Positions 22,246 through 34,450 of a stretch of DNA of 64,000 nucleotides are shown here, piece after piece. The stretch is from Isoetes taiwanensis. Its lineage: Eukaryota; Streptophyta; Lycopodiopsida; Isoetales; Isoetaceae. The position numbers and the translations under genes were made by a program. The DNA lies in the NCBI GenBank assembly GCA_021234155.1, contig JAJEKV010000049.1:3191487-3255486 (forward strand), read 5' to 3'. A model generated the notes under the pieces. It was given only the letters and a program-made list of their open reading frames with translations, was not told the origin of the DNA and did not search any database. Each line of letters begins with the position of its first letter. Within the stretch, counting starts at the first letter, position 1.

Positions 22246-23270
22246 TTGTCTGCCAATCTAGAACATCTTCTTCAACCAGCAGGTATCAAACCAGAACATG
22301 GCAACCTTAAAGTAACAGAGATAAACCATTCAAGGCATATCAGGAACATAGAAAATCTAATCTCTAAGGCAGTGGTGGGATTTTTTACGGGAGGTTTTTT
22401 GGACCACAGGAAGCTACAAAATTGGCTCACCAGGCATCTTGACGCTCTGAATATGCCGCAATTTCAGAGCATCAAAGCTATTGGGAATAACCTTTTCCTA
22501 ATACTATTCGATGATGAGAAAGCGGTGGAAAAGATAGTTTCCAGGGGAGTAGACCGCTTCGCGAGGAATTTGTGTTATATCAGTACTATACTCCAGGTTT
22601 CACCCCAGATAAATTGTCTGTTGTTAAATTTCCCTGTTGGCTTGAGATAGAACAGCTTCTAATGGATATGCTTGACTCGGAATTTTTAACTGCCATAGCA
22701 AAGACCCTGGGGATATACATAACTTATTCGATTGCAAAGGGGCCAAGGATTTGTATGGGCATTACAACAACGGAGGGTACTCCACAGTTCACTCCCGTGC
22801 GAAGTGGGACATACTTACTCCATGTTCAAGTTAAGACTCATAAACGGATGGAAGATTAGAAGGATTTCCCCACAATGGAAATTAAGGGTTTGGAAGATTG
22901 TTTTGTGTTCAGGAGAGAATCACAAGGCAACATCAAAGTAGCAGGAGAAAAGGCAACAAAGTTGCACGACAATGTCAAAGTAGCAGGTGAAAAGGTAATA
23001 GAGCTAAATGGGAAAAAAAGGAGGGATCATATAAACCCAGGTGAAATGGAATGTGATGTTATGTCACCATCTAAAGAAAATCCAGAATTGGACAAGAAGC
23101 AAGAGCGAGGGGTAAACATAGAAAATAGAAAGGAAAAGGCGAATGAAGATGGGTGGGCCATGGTACAACACAGAAATGGTGGCAAAATTAAAAATCAGAT
23201 GCGAAAGAGGTTGCCCAATCCGGGAGGTACCACAAAAAATCTCACAGGTCATAACTGTCCCAATATGTAA
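22246..23270 (+). pseudogene. LINE C ORF1 (DUF4283-like RNA-binding) remnant
   Basis: Frames at 22246-22650, 22572-22859 and 22875-23270 together give a DUF4283-like region (FQSIKAIGNNLFLILFDDEK, then FARNLCYIS and GFTPDKLSVVKFPCWLEI) and a Lys/Glu-rich tail. Two frame changes break it. In intact LINEs this protein coats the element RNA. The usual zinc knuckle is not visible. Confidence 0.7.
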
Positions 23271-23493
23271 GCAACAGTAGAGAATCACAATGAGGAAATA
23301 CCAACTGAGTATATGGCAATAGAATATCAAGCTACTAATGAGGAGTTTCCAATGCATAATAACAGATAAGCGGATTTACCAATGGATGAAAATATAGACG
23401 ATCTTGCTGATGGAATGCCAAGAAAAAAGCGAGCTATACCAAGATTGGGAGAACAGTGCTATGAGATGACATCACCCAGACAATTGAATGTGT

Positions 23494-25142
23494 TCTCTAA
23501 TGCAACATAAAATCCTTAGCTGGAACATCAGGGGGGTAAAATCCTCTGAGGCCAAAGGCAGTAGGCTATCTCTAGCGTTGAAAAAAATTTTCCCAGATAT
23601 TGTTTGTTTACAGGAGCATAAATGTAAGAAGGAAGAAGGAAGAAGGAAGAAGGAAGAAGTTGGGGTCTTGCTTAACCTACTAGGAAAACATTATGTGGGC
23701 ATCATGTCGTCTAGTGGCAGTTCTAGTGCGGGAACCTTTATTGCATGGAGAAAATAGTTGAAACTTCTATCGACATATACAGATCATTTTGGGAGGTGCA
23801 CAATACTAACCTGGTATGCTCATGGTAAAAAATGGGGAATGATAATTATTTATGCACATAATCAAGCCAGGCAAAGAGCGTCCTTATGGGCCAGTATGAA
23901 GAACAGACTGAAAATTTTTGACAGAGATACACGGTGGATTATGGTTGGGGAACTTTAATATGGTAGAAAGCAGTAATGATAGATATGGGGGTGGGATCGA
24001 AGTTGTGCATGGATTCAAAAAGGAAGGAAGGAAGGAACATGCTTAATGAATTGGGATTCATGGAATTACAGGGAGATCCAGGCTTCACATGGTGTAATGG
24101 TTGGATTGGAGATGGCAGAGCATATGCATGGCAGGACAGATGCTACGTAAGTGCTCAGGTCTTGCAAGAAAGGAACATGTCACTATACCGTCATAATCTC
24201 TTAGAGAACTCTATTTCAGATCATAATCCGCAGATTATACGCTCTTCCAGAGTTAGTACATCTAAACCAATAAAGACAGTCTTCAGATTGAATCCCAGAT
24301 TTCTTAAGGATGCAGATTTTAAAGATCAATGTAAACAGATTTGGACAACGGCTAGTAGAAACAAACAGGGAATGGAAGCAATGATTGTGTCTCTAGCAGC
24401 AGTTAAAAATATTGCTAAGGCTTGGGGTCGTAATAAGGTGGCCAAGGAAAACGCTTTATTGGAGTCACATTACAAAAAATTGATCGAACTTAGAAGAATT
24501 GATACTAGCTCAGGCGAAAGGGAAAAAATAGTTCTAGAGAAAATTAAGAGAATAGAACAAATCAAAATTCATGACGTGGATCAACGAAGGTGACAAATGT
24601 AGTGTACAGGTTTTTTTTTTAGAGTTGCAAAGCACAAGAAACAAGCAGCCATCTTGTCCTCAGTACAGGTGGAGGATGGATCCATTATCCGGAACCCACA
24701 ACAGGTGAAGGAGTTTGTTTCTAAACATTTTGAAGATTTCTTTAAGAAAAAGAATATAAATTTTCAAGAGTGCTTTGAGGAGTTAATTCTTTCCAAAGTT
24801 GTATCTAAAGTATCTGCTACGCAAAGGGAACAGCTTGAACAACCGCTGTCCGTTGAAGAGATGCGTGGGCCATCTGCTCTCTGACCAAAAATAAATGCCC
24901 AGGTCAAGATGGCATTCCAGCAGAATTCTTTCAGGAGTATTGGAAATGGGTACAGCCTATTGTGTACAGTGCTTATCAGGACTTTCTACCAGCAGATAAG
25001 CTTGATCACAAACTAAACACTGGATGTATCACCTTAATCCCAAGAAGGAACCGAAGGCCATAGGGGACTGGAGACCTATTACATTGTTGTCAACCTTTTA
25101 CAAAATTATAGCAAAAGGTTATGTGGAAAAAATAAAATTATA
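23494..25142 (+). pseudogene. LINE C endonuclease and N-terminal RT remnant
   Basis: It begins HKILSWNIRGVKSSEAKG, the APE-type endonuclease opening, with IVCLQEHK. A heptanucleotide expansion (23627-23659) encodes KKEEGRRKKEE, absent from other LINEs. Later come the endonuclease SDHNPQ box (about 24217) and the RT entry region CPGQDGIPAEFFQEYW (about 24896). Stops at 23755, 23956 and 24591 and a frame change near 24880 disable it. It stops abruptly at the Helitron junction. Confidence 0.8.
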
Positions 25143-25147
25143 TCCTG

Positions 25148-25760
25148 CAACATGTCTTTTCGAATGGTGTGTTGATTCAACACGATGAATTGTAGCATTT
25201 CTTGTTCCATATTTGCAAACATATCACAATGTATTCTTGAAATAATTGGCCAGCCATGTGAAGGGGAGATGCATGACCATGACGCATGAATAGATGATAT
25301 CTATAGTACTACATAATAGTTACTTCCTTTGCATCACTCCGTCCATGAGGTATTTTAAGATGCCATCCATCTGTACCATAGGGAAGAAGTAGCACAACGT
25401 GTAATGGATCATATACTGCGTGATATGCATCTATGAACGTCAAGCCACCATCCTTAGAGTGTATAATAATGTCTCTTTGACCATCTTCAGGCTTATCATC
25501 AATAGGCAGCACTTTGCAAGAAGGTATATGCAAATGGATATCCATATTTGGATGAATACGCAAGATTTGTGCCGCGCTAAAAAATATGCTAACAAGTGGA
25601 TTATGCTCGGTCATAAGGACCTGCAACTGCACCGCTATTTCTTGCTTCAATCCATCAAAAATGGGCATCCTGCATTCAACTTGCATATCATCACCATCCA
25701 TGTGTATAACTGTGCAAATTTTGCATGCTCTTGATGCCTATCACACCGATGTTTTTAAGT
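25148..25760 (-). pseudogene. Helitron Rep/helicase N-terminal domain fragment
   Basis: Minus strand, 5' to 3': HAKFAQLY, then (after a frameshift near 25700) a long frame 25701-25309 with GLKQEIAVQLQVLMTEHNPL, QRDIIIHSKDGGL and YDPLHVVLLLPYGTDGWHLK, then after another frame change LFQEYIV, MFANMEQEMLQFIV and NQHTIRKDML. This order (FAQLY..., RDI-LH, YDPL-PLLFPYG-DGW, LFQ-Y-VD-, RLNYIR-NQ) is the Helitron-like N-terminal domain. The Rep HUH motif and helicase are absent and no hairpin terminus is visible. Confidence 0.8.
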
Positions 25761-25920
25761 TGTATAGAAGTGTTGTTTTATTCCAAAAACAACATCATCA
25801 AAATGGCACCAAAAGTCCAGGTGGTCATTTTCTCTAAACTTGCTAGAAGATACAGTTGACTTTTGGCAGAAATTTCCTACAATGTTTTTTTGGGACTTTT
25901 TATTCTGTGTTGTCAACGTT

Positions 25921-26005
25921 TTTTTTTTTTTTTTCATTATTGTTTTTTTTTTCATTATTGTTTTTTTTCATTATTGTTTTTTTTTCATTATTGTTATTAT
26001 TTTTT
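25921..26005. repeat. (T8-10 CATTATTG)n minisatellite
   Basis: Four units of a T-run followed by CATTATTG. Frames across it on both strands are artefacts. Confidence 0.9.
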
Positions 26006-26179
26006 GTCAACGTGCCCTTGTGGTGGTTGCAAGTGGAAATCAATAGAGGCTGTGTGCCACTTTTCTCGGTGGTGAACAAAAGAACGCAACACAGATGGAT
26101 TGGGGCAGGTTTATCGTGCATTGGAGATTGGTATCGATGCGGTGTACAATGTTCCTGGGAGTCATTCCAAAGCGAGTTT

Positions 26180-26884
26180 AACTTGAGAATGCGAGATAAG
26201 CGAATTTGGAACATGGTCGTACGTGATAATATTCCGCCTTATGCGGTTCCACAAGTAGATGCTTTCTGCCTACCTCGCGAAAATCTTGATAAAAAACATT
26301 TTGTTTCAAAGGCATACAAGATCCTGCATGTGAATGAATTGATAAGTCTCCCCTCTTAATGGGAGTTAACATTAGAAGATAATCAAGTCACTCGAGTATG
26401 GAAAGGGGTCTGGAGGAGCCACTTGCCACCAAAGGTATCCACACTATTATGGCAAATTTTTCATAGAGCAATCAGGGTCAATATATTAGTGAGCAAGTTC
26501 AACCATGATGTATCATCGAGTTGCCCAATGTGCGGGCGAGAAGTAGAAACAATTGAACACTGTCTCATGGATTGTAGAGAACTCCATCTAGTATGGGAAA
26601 ATTTGAAGGACGCGTTTGAGACTTCTATTTCAGAAAAGGAGATCGTGTTAGGCCTATATCCATCATCTTGGCCAACTGAAAAAAGAGTTGCTTTGAATCT
26701 ATGCAAAGGATGGCTTCTATGGCTAATATGGAAAAGGTGGAGAAAAGTTGTGTTCTCCCAAGAATATCTCCACCCTAATAACCTATGGCCATCTTTGAAA
26801 CAAAAGGCCCGCCAATATCTTGCAGCATTTGAGGAGGAGGAGTGGGCTTCCCAAGCCCACGACTTTCTTTCATCACTCTTATAA
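26180..26884 (+). pseudogene. LINE C C-terminal (zf-RVT) remnant
   Basis: LRMRDKRIWNMVVRDNIPPY, then PPKVSTLLWQIFHRAIRVN, then the zinc-binding-like CPMCGREVETIEHCLMDC and WENLKDAF, which is the zf-RVT region found after RT in plant L1-type LINEs. The final frame 26423-26884 is open for 153 codons. A stop at 26357 separates the two parts. Confidence 0.8.
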
Positions 26885-27707
26885 AAGTTTAGCTTCATAG
26901 CCAAGTGGTTATCCCTACATAAACAAATATGGTGTGTAGGTGTATGATATCACTTGGCGTATGTATGTCATTGATGAGTTCCAATTAATATATATATCTG
27001 ATCCTTCAAAAAATAAAAATAAAAATCCACCCCCGTAAAAGGACTTGTGACTTCTGGGGAATAAATCCAATTGAAATGACGTGCGCCATTTTTCTTGAAC
27101 TTTTGTCTTTTCCTCCATTTTCAGTTCAAAATTGTTTCTTGGCAAAAAAACTCCCTGAAGCCTGCATTGCTATTGGATCTGAAGGAAATTTGGCAATTGA
27201 AGGGGCTGCCCCTGTAGAGGGCCAGCATTATCGAATTGCTCATAATTTTCTCTTTCATGGAAGCTAAAATTTTTGCAATTCTTAAACAGGGACAGAAACT
27301 AATCTGTGGTTTTCTCTGTGGCACTCCTGCTGATCTTTGGAATAGCTTCTTAACAGAAAATCTCTTCCCGGATAATCTTTTCTCACAGGAATATAGCTTT
27401 GTTCCAAGCTGTGTTGAATTTGAGACAGAGATCATCGATTCTTGGCTGGAGGAATTTGTGGGAAGCAAGAGAATTCAAGCTACTGCTATTTTCAGAGTGC
27501 ATTGTGACTGGTCGGATGACAAAATTATAGTTAAATTGTACTCCCCAATCTGATTTCAATTGTTTTTAGTGTTCCTAAATTTCATAGTTTAGCAATTGAA
27601 GGTAATCCATTCCGCCTAATTTGTCCAATTTCTCTCGATCCTACTCTCTAGCCTATTTTTTTCCCTTTCTTTAGACTCCCTCTGTTTTTTGGCGCTCAAT
27701 TGCCCCT

Positions 27708-30217
27708 TTGTTGTCCCCTCCTGAAGTAATCATGAACTCTGCTGGCCAATGTAACCTAAATTCTTCGACATTGCCCTTTCTCCATTGCTTCTTTGCTCTT
27801 TCTAAGGAGGATCAAGGCGCTCTCTTGGCAAATCTTCATAAAATCTCGGCTGGTCCTGCAAAATTCATCCCTTTTGGAAATTTCAAGGATTTATCTCTTC
27901 TGGAAAGAAAACTGACACCCCTGTCAGATAAAACTCCAATTTGGGACAATCTCTCCATGGATCCAAGTGCAATTGGAAACTCGACCTCTGATAAATCCTG
28001 CTACTGATGTTCCTTTGCCATATGGAGTCGTTAGGCCATCAAATGAAGTTCGCTCTGATGAAGATTGGGATGGTATTCTTCAGCAAGAGAGGCCAGACAT
28101 TGCTTCAAACCTCGCCACTGTTCATGGTATTCATCTTAACTCACCTATGGTTCTTGAAAAGCTGAAATGCCTCTCAAACTCTGCTGTTGTTGTTAAAATC
28201 AATAAGGTCGGGATCAGCATTGAAAAACTTTGGTCTTTTCTGCTTTCTTTACAAAAAGGCCTTTCTATCAGAGCTGTTTACTGGTTAAACTATCCTTAAA
28301 TTATGGTTGAATGTGGTAGTCAGAGGTCTGCTAACTATCTGTTGCAAAGTGGTACTCTAGTTTTCGAAAATTTTCATTTGTCTTTTATCAAATGGAATCC
28401 TAAGCTTTCAACTGCCGACCTCAATAACTTTCTTGTTGCCTCAACCTCTTTATTTGGCTTAAATCCTATTTACTGGAATGAAGAATCAATCAAAAGCCTA
28501 TTCAATTCTATTGGCAACTATGTATCTACTGTTTATGCTCCATATAAGCCTCCTGTTGTCTATGTCCAAATTGACATTTCTAAAAAAATTCCAACCTCAA
28601 TTCCTTTCACTGATTGTTTTGGCCAAAAAACTTCCCTGGATCTAAGGTGGAATGGTTTACCTCCTATTTGCTCTTCTTGTGATTTTAGGCATGCTTGGTA
28701 TACTAATTGTAAGGAGAAAGGAATTCAAGACTCAAACTCAAAGGGAGGAACTTGTGATTATGCTATCCCTTCTCTTCCTCCTACAAACCTACTTCCTGAA
28801 AAACAGCAAGAAGACAAAGCTACCACTTGGAAAAAGGTCAATGGTAGCACAAAGAGAATTGCCAAAAAAGGGATGGAAAAGGGCATTCAGATTGGTGTAA
28901 ATGCTCAATTTGCTGCTGGTCACAGAAAATCCTCAATTCCCTCTGAAGTTATCACTAATTCTGAGAGATACAAAGCCAAAGGAAAAGCAAAAATGTATGA
29001 GGACGAGACTTCTAAGGATTTACATTCTACTTTGGCTAAAATTGCTGCTGATTCAAAATCTTTGAGGTACCAAAGTCATCATTCAAACTCAAAATGGAAT
29101 CTATCCAACTGGATTCCCATCAAAGGCATTCATTAACTAAGGAAATTCAAGCAAAATATTCCTTGCAGAATAAGGAGGAATAAACTCAAGAAGACAAACT
29201 GGTGTTATCCCCAAACCACCAGATAACTTCATCAGAAATAAAGATATTGCTGAGACTTCCAAAAAGGTCTCCTCTGAAATACATGATCCTAAAGTGACAA
29301 AGGAAAATTTGGTGAAAACTTCTGAAGACAATTCAAGTAAGCAAGACATTGATGAGGTAATCCAATGTTCTAACCAATTTGCTGTCTTTACTAATTCTCA
29401 TGCAGAACAGATGGAATTACTGCAATCAGAAAATGAGGATTTAGAAGTTCCCCTAAATCACTTAACTAAACCTCCATCTCAGCCACCACCTAATCTGCTG
29501 GAATTTGATACTCCTATCCCAAAAATGGTGAATTTCCTTGACCTCATTGACCTTTCCTCTCCTGAAGACTCTATCTCTTGCCATGACCATCAACCTGTTA
29601 TCTCTAACAAAATAGCAGATCAGCTGGCCTCCATAGATTTCACTGTTAGACCTATGAATACTTATCAACAGATAAGTCATGAAGGTTTGGAATTAGATAA
29701 GGATAAAGGAAAAAAGTTGGATCAGCAGGGTCATAAAGGATCAGAAGAATCAACTCAGGACTTACTTAAGGGTGATATTTGTGACATTGAATTTGTTCCT
29801 GAGACTCCACAATCTGCTGGTATACAGTGCACTGAGCGAGAAAAGTCCCCTTCCAGGCAAGTTCTTGAACCTTCCAAGTGTCAATTTCATAATAGTCTTA
29901 ATAATAATGAAATGGCTAATAATGCTGCTGTTAATAAGACTATTAATAAATTGTTTGAGTTTATTCCTGGGGGGATTTCCTCTGATGAATTAGACAGTGA
30001 CAAGGAAAATTTGTGTACTAATGGGAATGACAGTAATTGGGATATTGAATATTATCTTAACTCCTCCTCTGGAGCTAATAGTGACAAGAGAGAGACAAGT
30101 AAAGCAAAGGTGGGCAGAAAAGCTAAATTGATTGCAAATTATAGTGCTCCTGCCAATAATACTAGAAGTAAAAATAAGAAAGATAGAAAAGGGAAATCCA
30201 AATCCAAGCATAGATAA
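27708..30217 (+). pseudogene. LINE D ORF1 (DUF4283-like plus knuckle plus acidic tail)
   Basis: Frames 27708-28007, 27967-28299 and 28303-29136 are nearly contiguous; one in-frame TAA (28297-28299) separates the last two, and a frame change near 29140 leads to 29294-30217. The middle is DUF4283-like (LVFENFHLSFIKWNPKLS, LFGLNPIYWNEESIKSLFNS) and ends in LPPICSSCDFRHAWYTNC, a CCHC-like knuckle with altered spacing. The tail is acidic, then strongly basic (about the last 60 residues, SKAKVGRKAKLIANY...), which suits nucleic-acid binding. Confidence 0.75.
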
Positions 30218-30254
30218 TTTCCTTGTCCTTTCCTAGCTTTCATTTTCTTCAAAA

Positions 30255-33200
30255 ATGAAGATTCTATCATGGAATCTTAGGGGAATTAAGGGAGTTCTCA
30301 AAAGAAGGAGAGTTATTTCTCAAATTAAATCTTACAAGGCTGATATCATCCTTTTGCAAGAATTAAAGCTGCAGAAATTTGAATGTGCTAATCTTGGGGA
30401 CTGGATAATCCCTGGTAGCTCCTCCATCTGGTTGGAGGCTGAAGGAACCTCTGGGGGCATATGTATGATTTGGAAGGATCTAAACACTGAACTTTTTATA
30501 ACAGCCTGAGCAAAATGTGGCAGTGTACCATCTTCAATATTATGAATAAATCATTTGGTCTTATTAATGTCTATGCCTCAACCAATCCAAAAGAGAGAGA
30601 GCTTCTTTGGTTAGATATTAATCATTGGATGAAGGCACAGAATATTAATGATTGGATTCTAGCTGGAGATTTCAACAACACTCCAAATTGGGACCAAAAA
30701 TTAGGTAATAAGATCAACATGACTAGATTGGAAAAAAATCATTGGAATGATCTTATTGATGATCACTCTTTGCTGCTGATCCCTTCCTCCTCTGCTAAAT
30801 TTACCTGGTCTAACAAGAGAAAAGGAAATGCTAGAGTTTTCTGTGCCCTTGACAGATTTTATTTAAATATCTCTAACTCCAATTTCTGGGATAATGCCTA
30901 TGTTTTTAGTGATGAATCTATTGCTATTTCTGATCATCAACCTCAATTCCTTTGCACCTATCGTCAGATTTCTGCTCCAAGATCTGGAAATATCCCCTAC
31001 AAATTTAACTCTAGTATGCTTCAAAATGCCTCCTTTTGTCAAGAGTTCAGGGTTTTTTACTCTCAGCTTCCTAGAGTAACTGAGGTCATGTCTATGAAGA
31101 GCTTTTATTCTAATTTGAAGACTTCCAAGTCTTGGATTAAGGAATGGACCAAAAAGCTAAATTCTGAGAGGATAAAAGAAAAAAATATCCTTCTACAGCA
31201 CATGAGAGATGTTAGGCTGGCCTTAAATGATGATCCTTTCAATTCCACCTTACATATTCAAGAGGAAAATCTTGAGAAAAAGATTAAGCTTATTGAAGAA
31301 TTTGAGGCCAAAGGTGCTGCTATTAGATGCAAAATTAAATACACTAATGATATGGACTCTGGCAGCACTAAATTCTTCTTTAGAGCTGCCAAAACAAGGC
31401 AGGCTAAGAGCTCTATTAATGAGATCACAAATGACTCTGGAATGGTTTTGAACAGTCCCTCTGAAATCTCGAATTTCTTTTATTCTAAATATTCTAATTT
31501 GTTCTCTAAAAGCATCAACTCTGATACTTTTGTGGACAATCAGGCTAAGAAATTTATTGATTTGATTGATTCTATTATTCCAAGTGATCATTGTCAAATG
31601 GATCTTTCCTTCTCAAAGGTTCCAAGTTCTGATGAAGTTTTCTCCATCCTCAAGAGCTTTAAGCATGGCAAATCACCTGGTCCTGATGGATTTCCCCCAG
31701 AGTTTTTCTTAGAATTCTGGGATGTAATCCAGAATGACTTCATGTATTTCATAAGGGGTTTTTGGGAAGCTAAGCATCTTCACCCTTCTATTGCTAGTGG
31801 ATTTATCTCTCTAATTCCTAAAGTTGATAAGCCTTCTTCTTTTTCTGATTGGAGACCCATCTCTTTAACTAATTCCACTTATAAGATCTGTGCTAAAATT
31901 ATTGCTTCAAGAATCAAGGATTATTTGCAGAATTGCATCAGTGGAAATCAGAGTGCTTTTCTTCCCAATAGATTTATTCTGGAAAATTACATTGCTGCTA
32001 TGGAAGGTTTACATTGGAATAAAATTTCGAGTCAAAATTGTGTCCTCCTTAAATTGGATTTCAAAAGAGCCTTTGACAATATTAGATGGGATTTTATTGA
32101 ATATGCTATAAAAAAACTTTGAAATGATTAAGCTTATCATGGGCTTGAATCTTAGATCAAATTCTGCTATCCTCATCAATGGTTCTCCAAGTGCATTCTT
32201 CCCTCTTGAAAGGGGGTTCAGACAAGGCTGTCCTTTGGCTCCCTATCTATTTATTGTGGTTGTTGAGTTATTAACCAAGGCTGTAAAGCATCACCAAAGG
32301 ATTGGAAATCTTTCTGGTCGTAGGCTTCCTGACTATACTTCTATTTGCATCCAGCAATATGCTGATGACACTTTATCATTCTTGGAAAATAAGGCTCATA
32401 ATATTAATTTCTTCATGGATGTCTTGAGCCAGTTTAGTGCAGCCTCTGGAGTGGACTTAAATTTATCCAAATGTGTAATTATTGGTGACTGTAATATCTC
32501 TAGTGTGGCTGGCATTAAAATTATTAAGACCTCAGAGGTCAACAAACTTCTGGGTATGCCATTATCTCTAAATTCCTATATTTCTGGTCTGTGGTCCCCA
32601 ATTATTGAGAAGATAAGAGCTAAACTTCATTTATATAAAAATTCCCTATCTCTGGCTGGTCGGGTGGTTATTGCTAATCAGGTTCTCACCAGTTCTCATA
32701 TTTACTTCTCCACTGCCTTAGTGGCCCCTGCCTCTGTTTACAAGCAAATAGAGAAGATAATAAGGAATTTCATTTGGAATGGAAACAATTTGGTTAATTG
32801 GAACACAATTACTAAAAAGAAAAAGGATGGTGGTCTGGCTTGTAAAAATATTCATAAGCAAGCTCAAGCTCTTGCTGGCAAGTTTGTTTGGAAAGCTTTA
32901 AATGGTTCTGATAGTGTGGCCTCCAAATTTATTATGTATTGGCTTAGGGAAAGTTCTCATGTGGAACATCCTTCAATCTCTCATGAATTGCCAAATTCTG
33001 CTTTTTGTGAAGTCTCTTTAGCTCCTAATATGTCCCCTCTCATGAGAAATATTATTAAAGCTTGGAATATCCTTTTGGCATTCAAATATGATCAGGGTGC
33101 AAGTTTTCATTCAAATATGTCTATTTTCTGGTCATCTCCTTTTATGGATCATCCAAATCATGTTCTGGCCTTAAAACATCCCCAGATTTATAAGAAATGG

Positions 33201-34028
33201 AGTTCTCTTGGCTTCAAAAGCTTGGGTGATTTGTGGCATAATATTAGATGGATTACTTGGTCGAATCTCAAATTGAGAATCAAGGGATCTCATACTGATA
33301 AGAAGATCTATAAACATATCAGGAACATAGTTGGTAATTCGATTCCAAATCATAATTTAAGCAGCAAATTGGCTTGGAGCCTAAACAGGAAATCTTGCTA
33401 CAAGGTAAAGGATATTTACAATTTCTTAGATCAGAGTCTTGACCTTCCTAAATCTTCCACAGCTTGGAACATTGATGCTGCTGCTACTAAATCTCTTATC
33501 AAAAATGTCTGGAACTCTTATGCTTCCAAGAAAATTTCCTTCTTTATTTGGCTTATTGCAAACAAAAGTGTTCCTTGTCTTCAGGTCATAAATAGTAGAA
33601 ATCCAAATGTTTCAGCCAATTGTCCTCTAAATTGTAATGTTGTTGAGGATTTGGAACACATCTTCTTCTGCTCTAAGTTGGATCCCCTATGGTCTTGGTT
33701 TATTTCTTACTTTGGCAACTTTGATAGATCTTCCATCATTAATTTTCTGCAAGGGAATGACACCTACAAAAACACTATTGCCTTCTTGTATCTTTGGAAT
33801 GTTTGGAAATCGAGAAATAGATGCTTGTATGGTAAAAAAAAGTTTTCTGTTACCTGGATCAAATTGCATTTCAAATATGATATTGAGCTATGGTACACAT
33901 CAAAAACGATGCCCATATCCTCCTTAAAATCCCCCATAAAAAACCCCTTAAAATCCCCCTTTTCGTGGAATGGACATGATTTTCAGAAACGGGGTATTTG
34001 GCCACAATCCCCCGTTGTGATTTTGTAG
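30255..34028 (+). pseudogene. LINE D ORF2: endonuclease - reverse transcriptase
   Basis: MKILSWNLRGIKGVLKRRR opens the APE endonuclease, with ILLQELKLQK; a one-frame break at about 30505 leads to 30515-32122 with the AGDFNNTPNWDQK and ISDHQPQF boxes and the RT fingers (HGKSPGPDGFPPEFF, WRPISLTNSTYKI, KLDFKRAFDNIRWDF). A slip in an A-run near 32110 leads to 32124-34028, with FRQGCPLAPYLF, the catalytic YADD (residues 79-82 of that frame), the thumb, and a zf-RVT-like region (ANCPLNCNVVEDLEHIFFC). Two single frame changes are the only lesions I see. Confidence 0.85.
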
Positions 34029-34030
34029 AT

Positions 34031-34450
34031 TGATATCCCCTTATTTGAATTTTCTTTATATCCCCCATTGCCATATGCAATGGTCATACCCCTTTTCTCA
34101 CAAATAATGTTTATACCCCTTTCTAGGAACAATCCCCCTTTGTGATTTTGTAATTTAATATACCCTTATTCCGTTCATACCCCTTATTCCTTTCATACCC
34201 CTCTTCTCAACCATCCTCCTTTTATGTTTTCATACACCTTTCTAGGAACAATCCCCCTTTGTGATTTTGTAGTTTAATATACCCTTATTCCGTTCATACC
34301 CCTCTTCTCAACCATCCTCCTTTTATGTTTAATATCCTCTTATTCCGTTCATACCCCTTTTATGTTTATACTCCTTTTCCGTTCATACTCCTTTTATGTT
34401 TCATATCCCCTTATTCCGTTCATACCCCTCTTCCCAACCATCCTCCTTGC
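34031..34450. repeat. Pyrimidine-rich minisatellite, left part
   Basis: Irregular tandem copies of CCCTTATTCCGTTCATACCCC, CTTCTCAACCATCCTCCTTT and CCCCCTTTGTGATTTTGTA, with a longer period of about 117 bp (34126 versus 34242). It continues at 37303-37560 beyond an inserted LINE. Confidence 0.8.

Larger units (their letters stand above)
22040..27030 (+). mobile_element. LINE family C (L1-like), interrupted by a Helitron fragment
   Basis: ORF1 remnant (22246-23270), endonuclease (23494-24593) and the start of RT (24654-25142) lie in order. After a ~900-base foreign segment (25143-26040) come the C-terminal zf-RVT region (26180-26884) and an A-rich end (27005-27026). Most of the RT palm is missing, so a deletion accompanied or followed the interruption. 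Many frameshifts; inactive. Confidence 0.8.
27031..34030 (+). mobile_element. LINE family D (L1-type), near full length
   Basis: An almost complete non-LTR element of about 7 kb: 5' leader with short frames (27076-27553), ORF1 (27708-30217) and ORF2 with endonuclease, RT and zf-RVT (30255-34028). It has only a handful of frame breaks and is the best preserved LINE here. No poly(A) tail is evident because the coding end runs into a pyrimidine-rich minisatellite. Its 5' boundary sits just after the A-rich end of LINE C. Confidence 0.85.

Noticed and set aside
25755-26214. Lys/Asn-rich and Phe-rich frames
   Set aside because: They are the two strands of the T-run minisatellite at 25921-26005.
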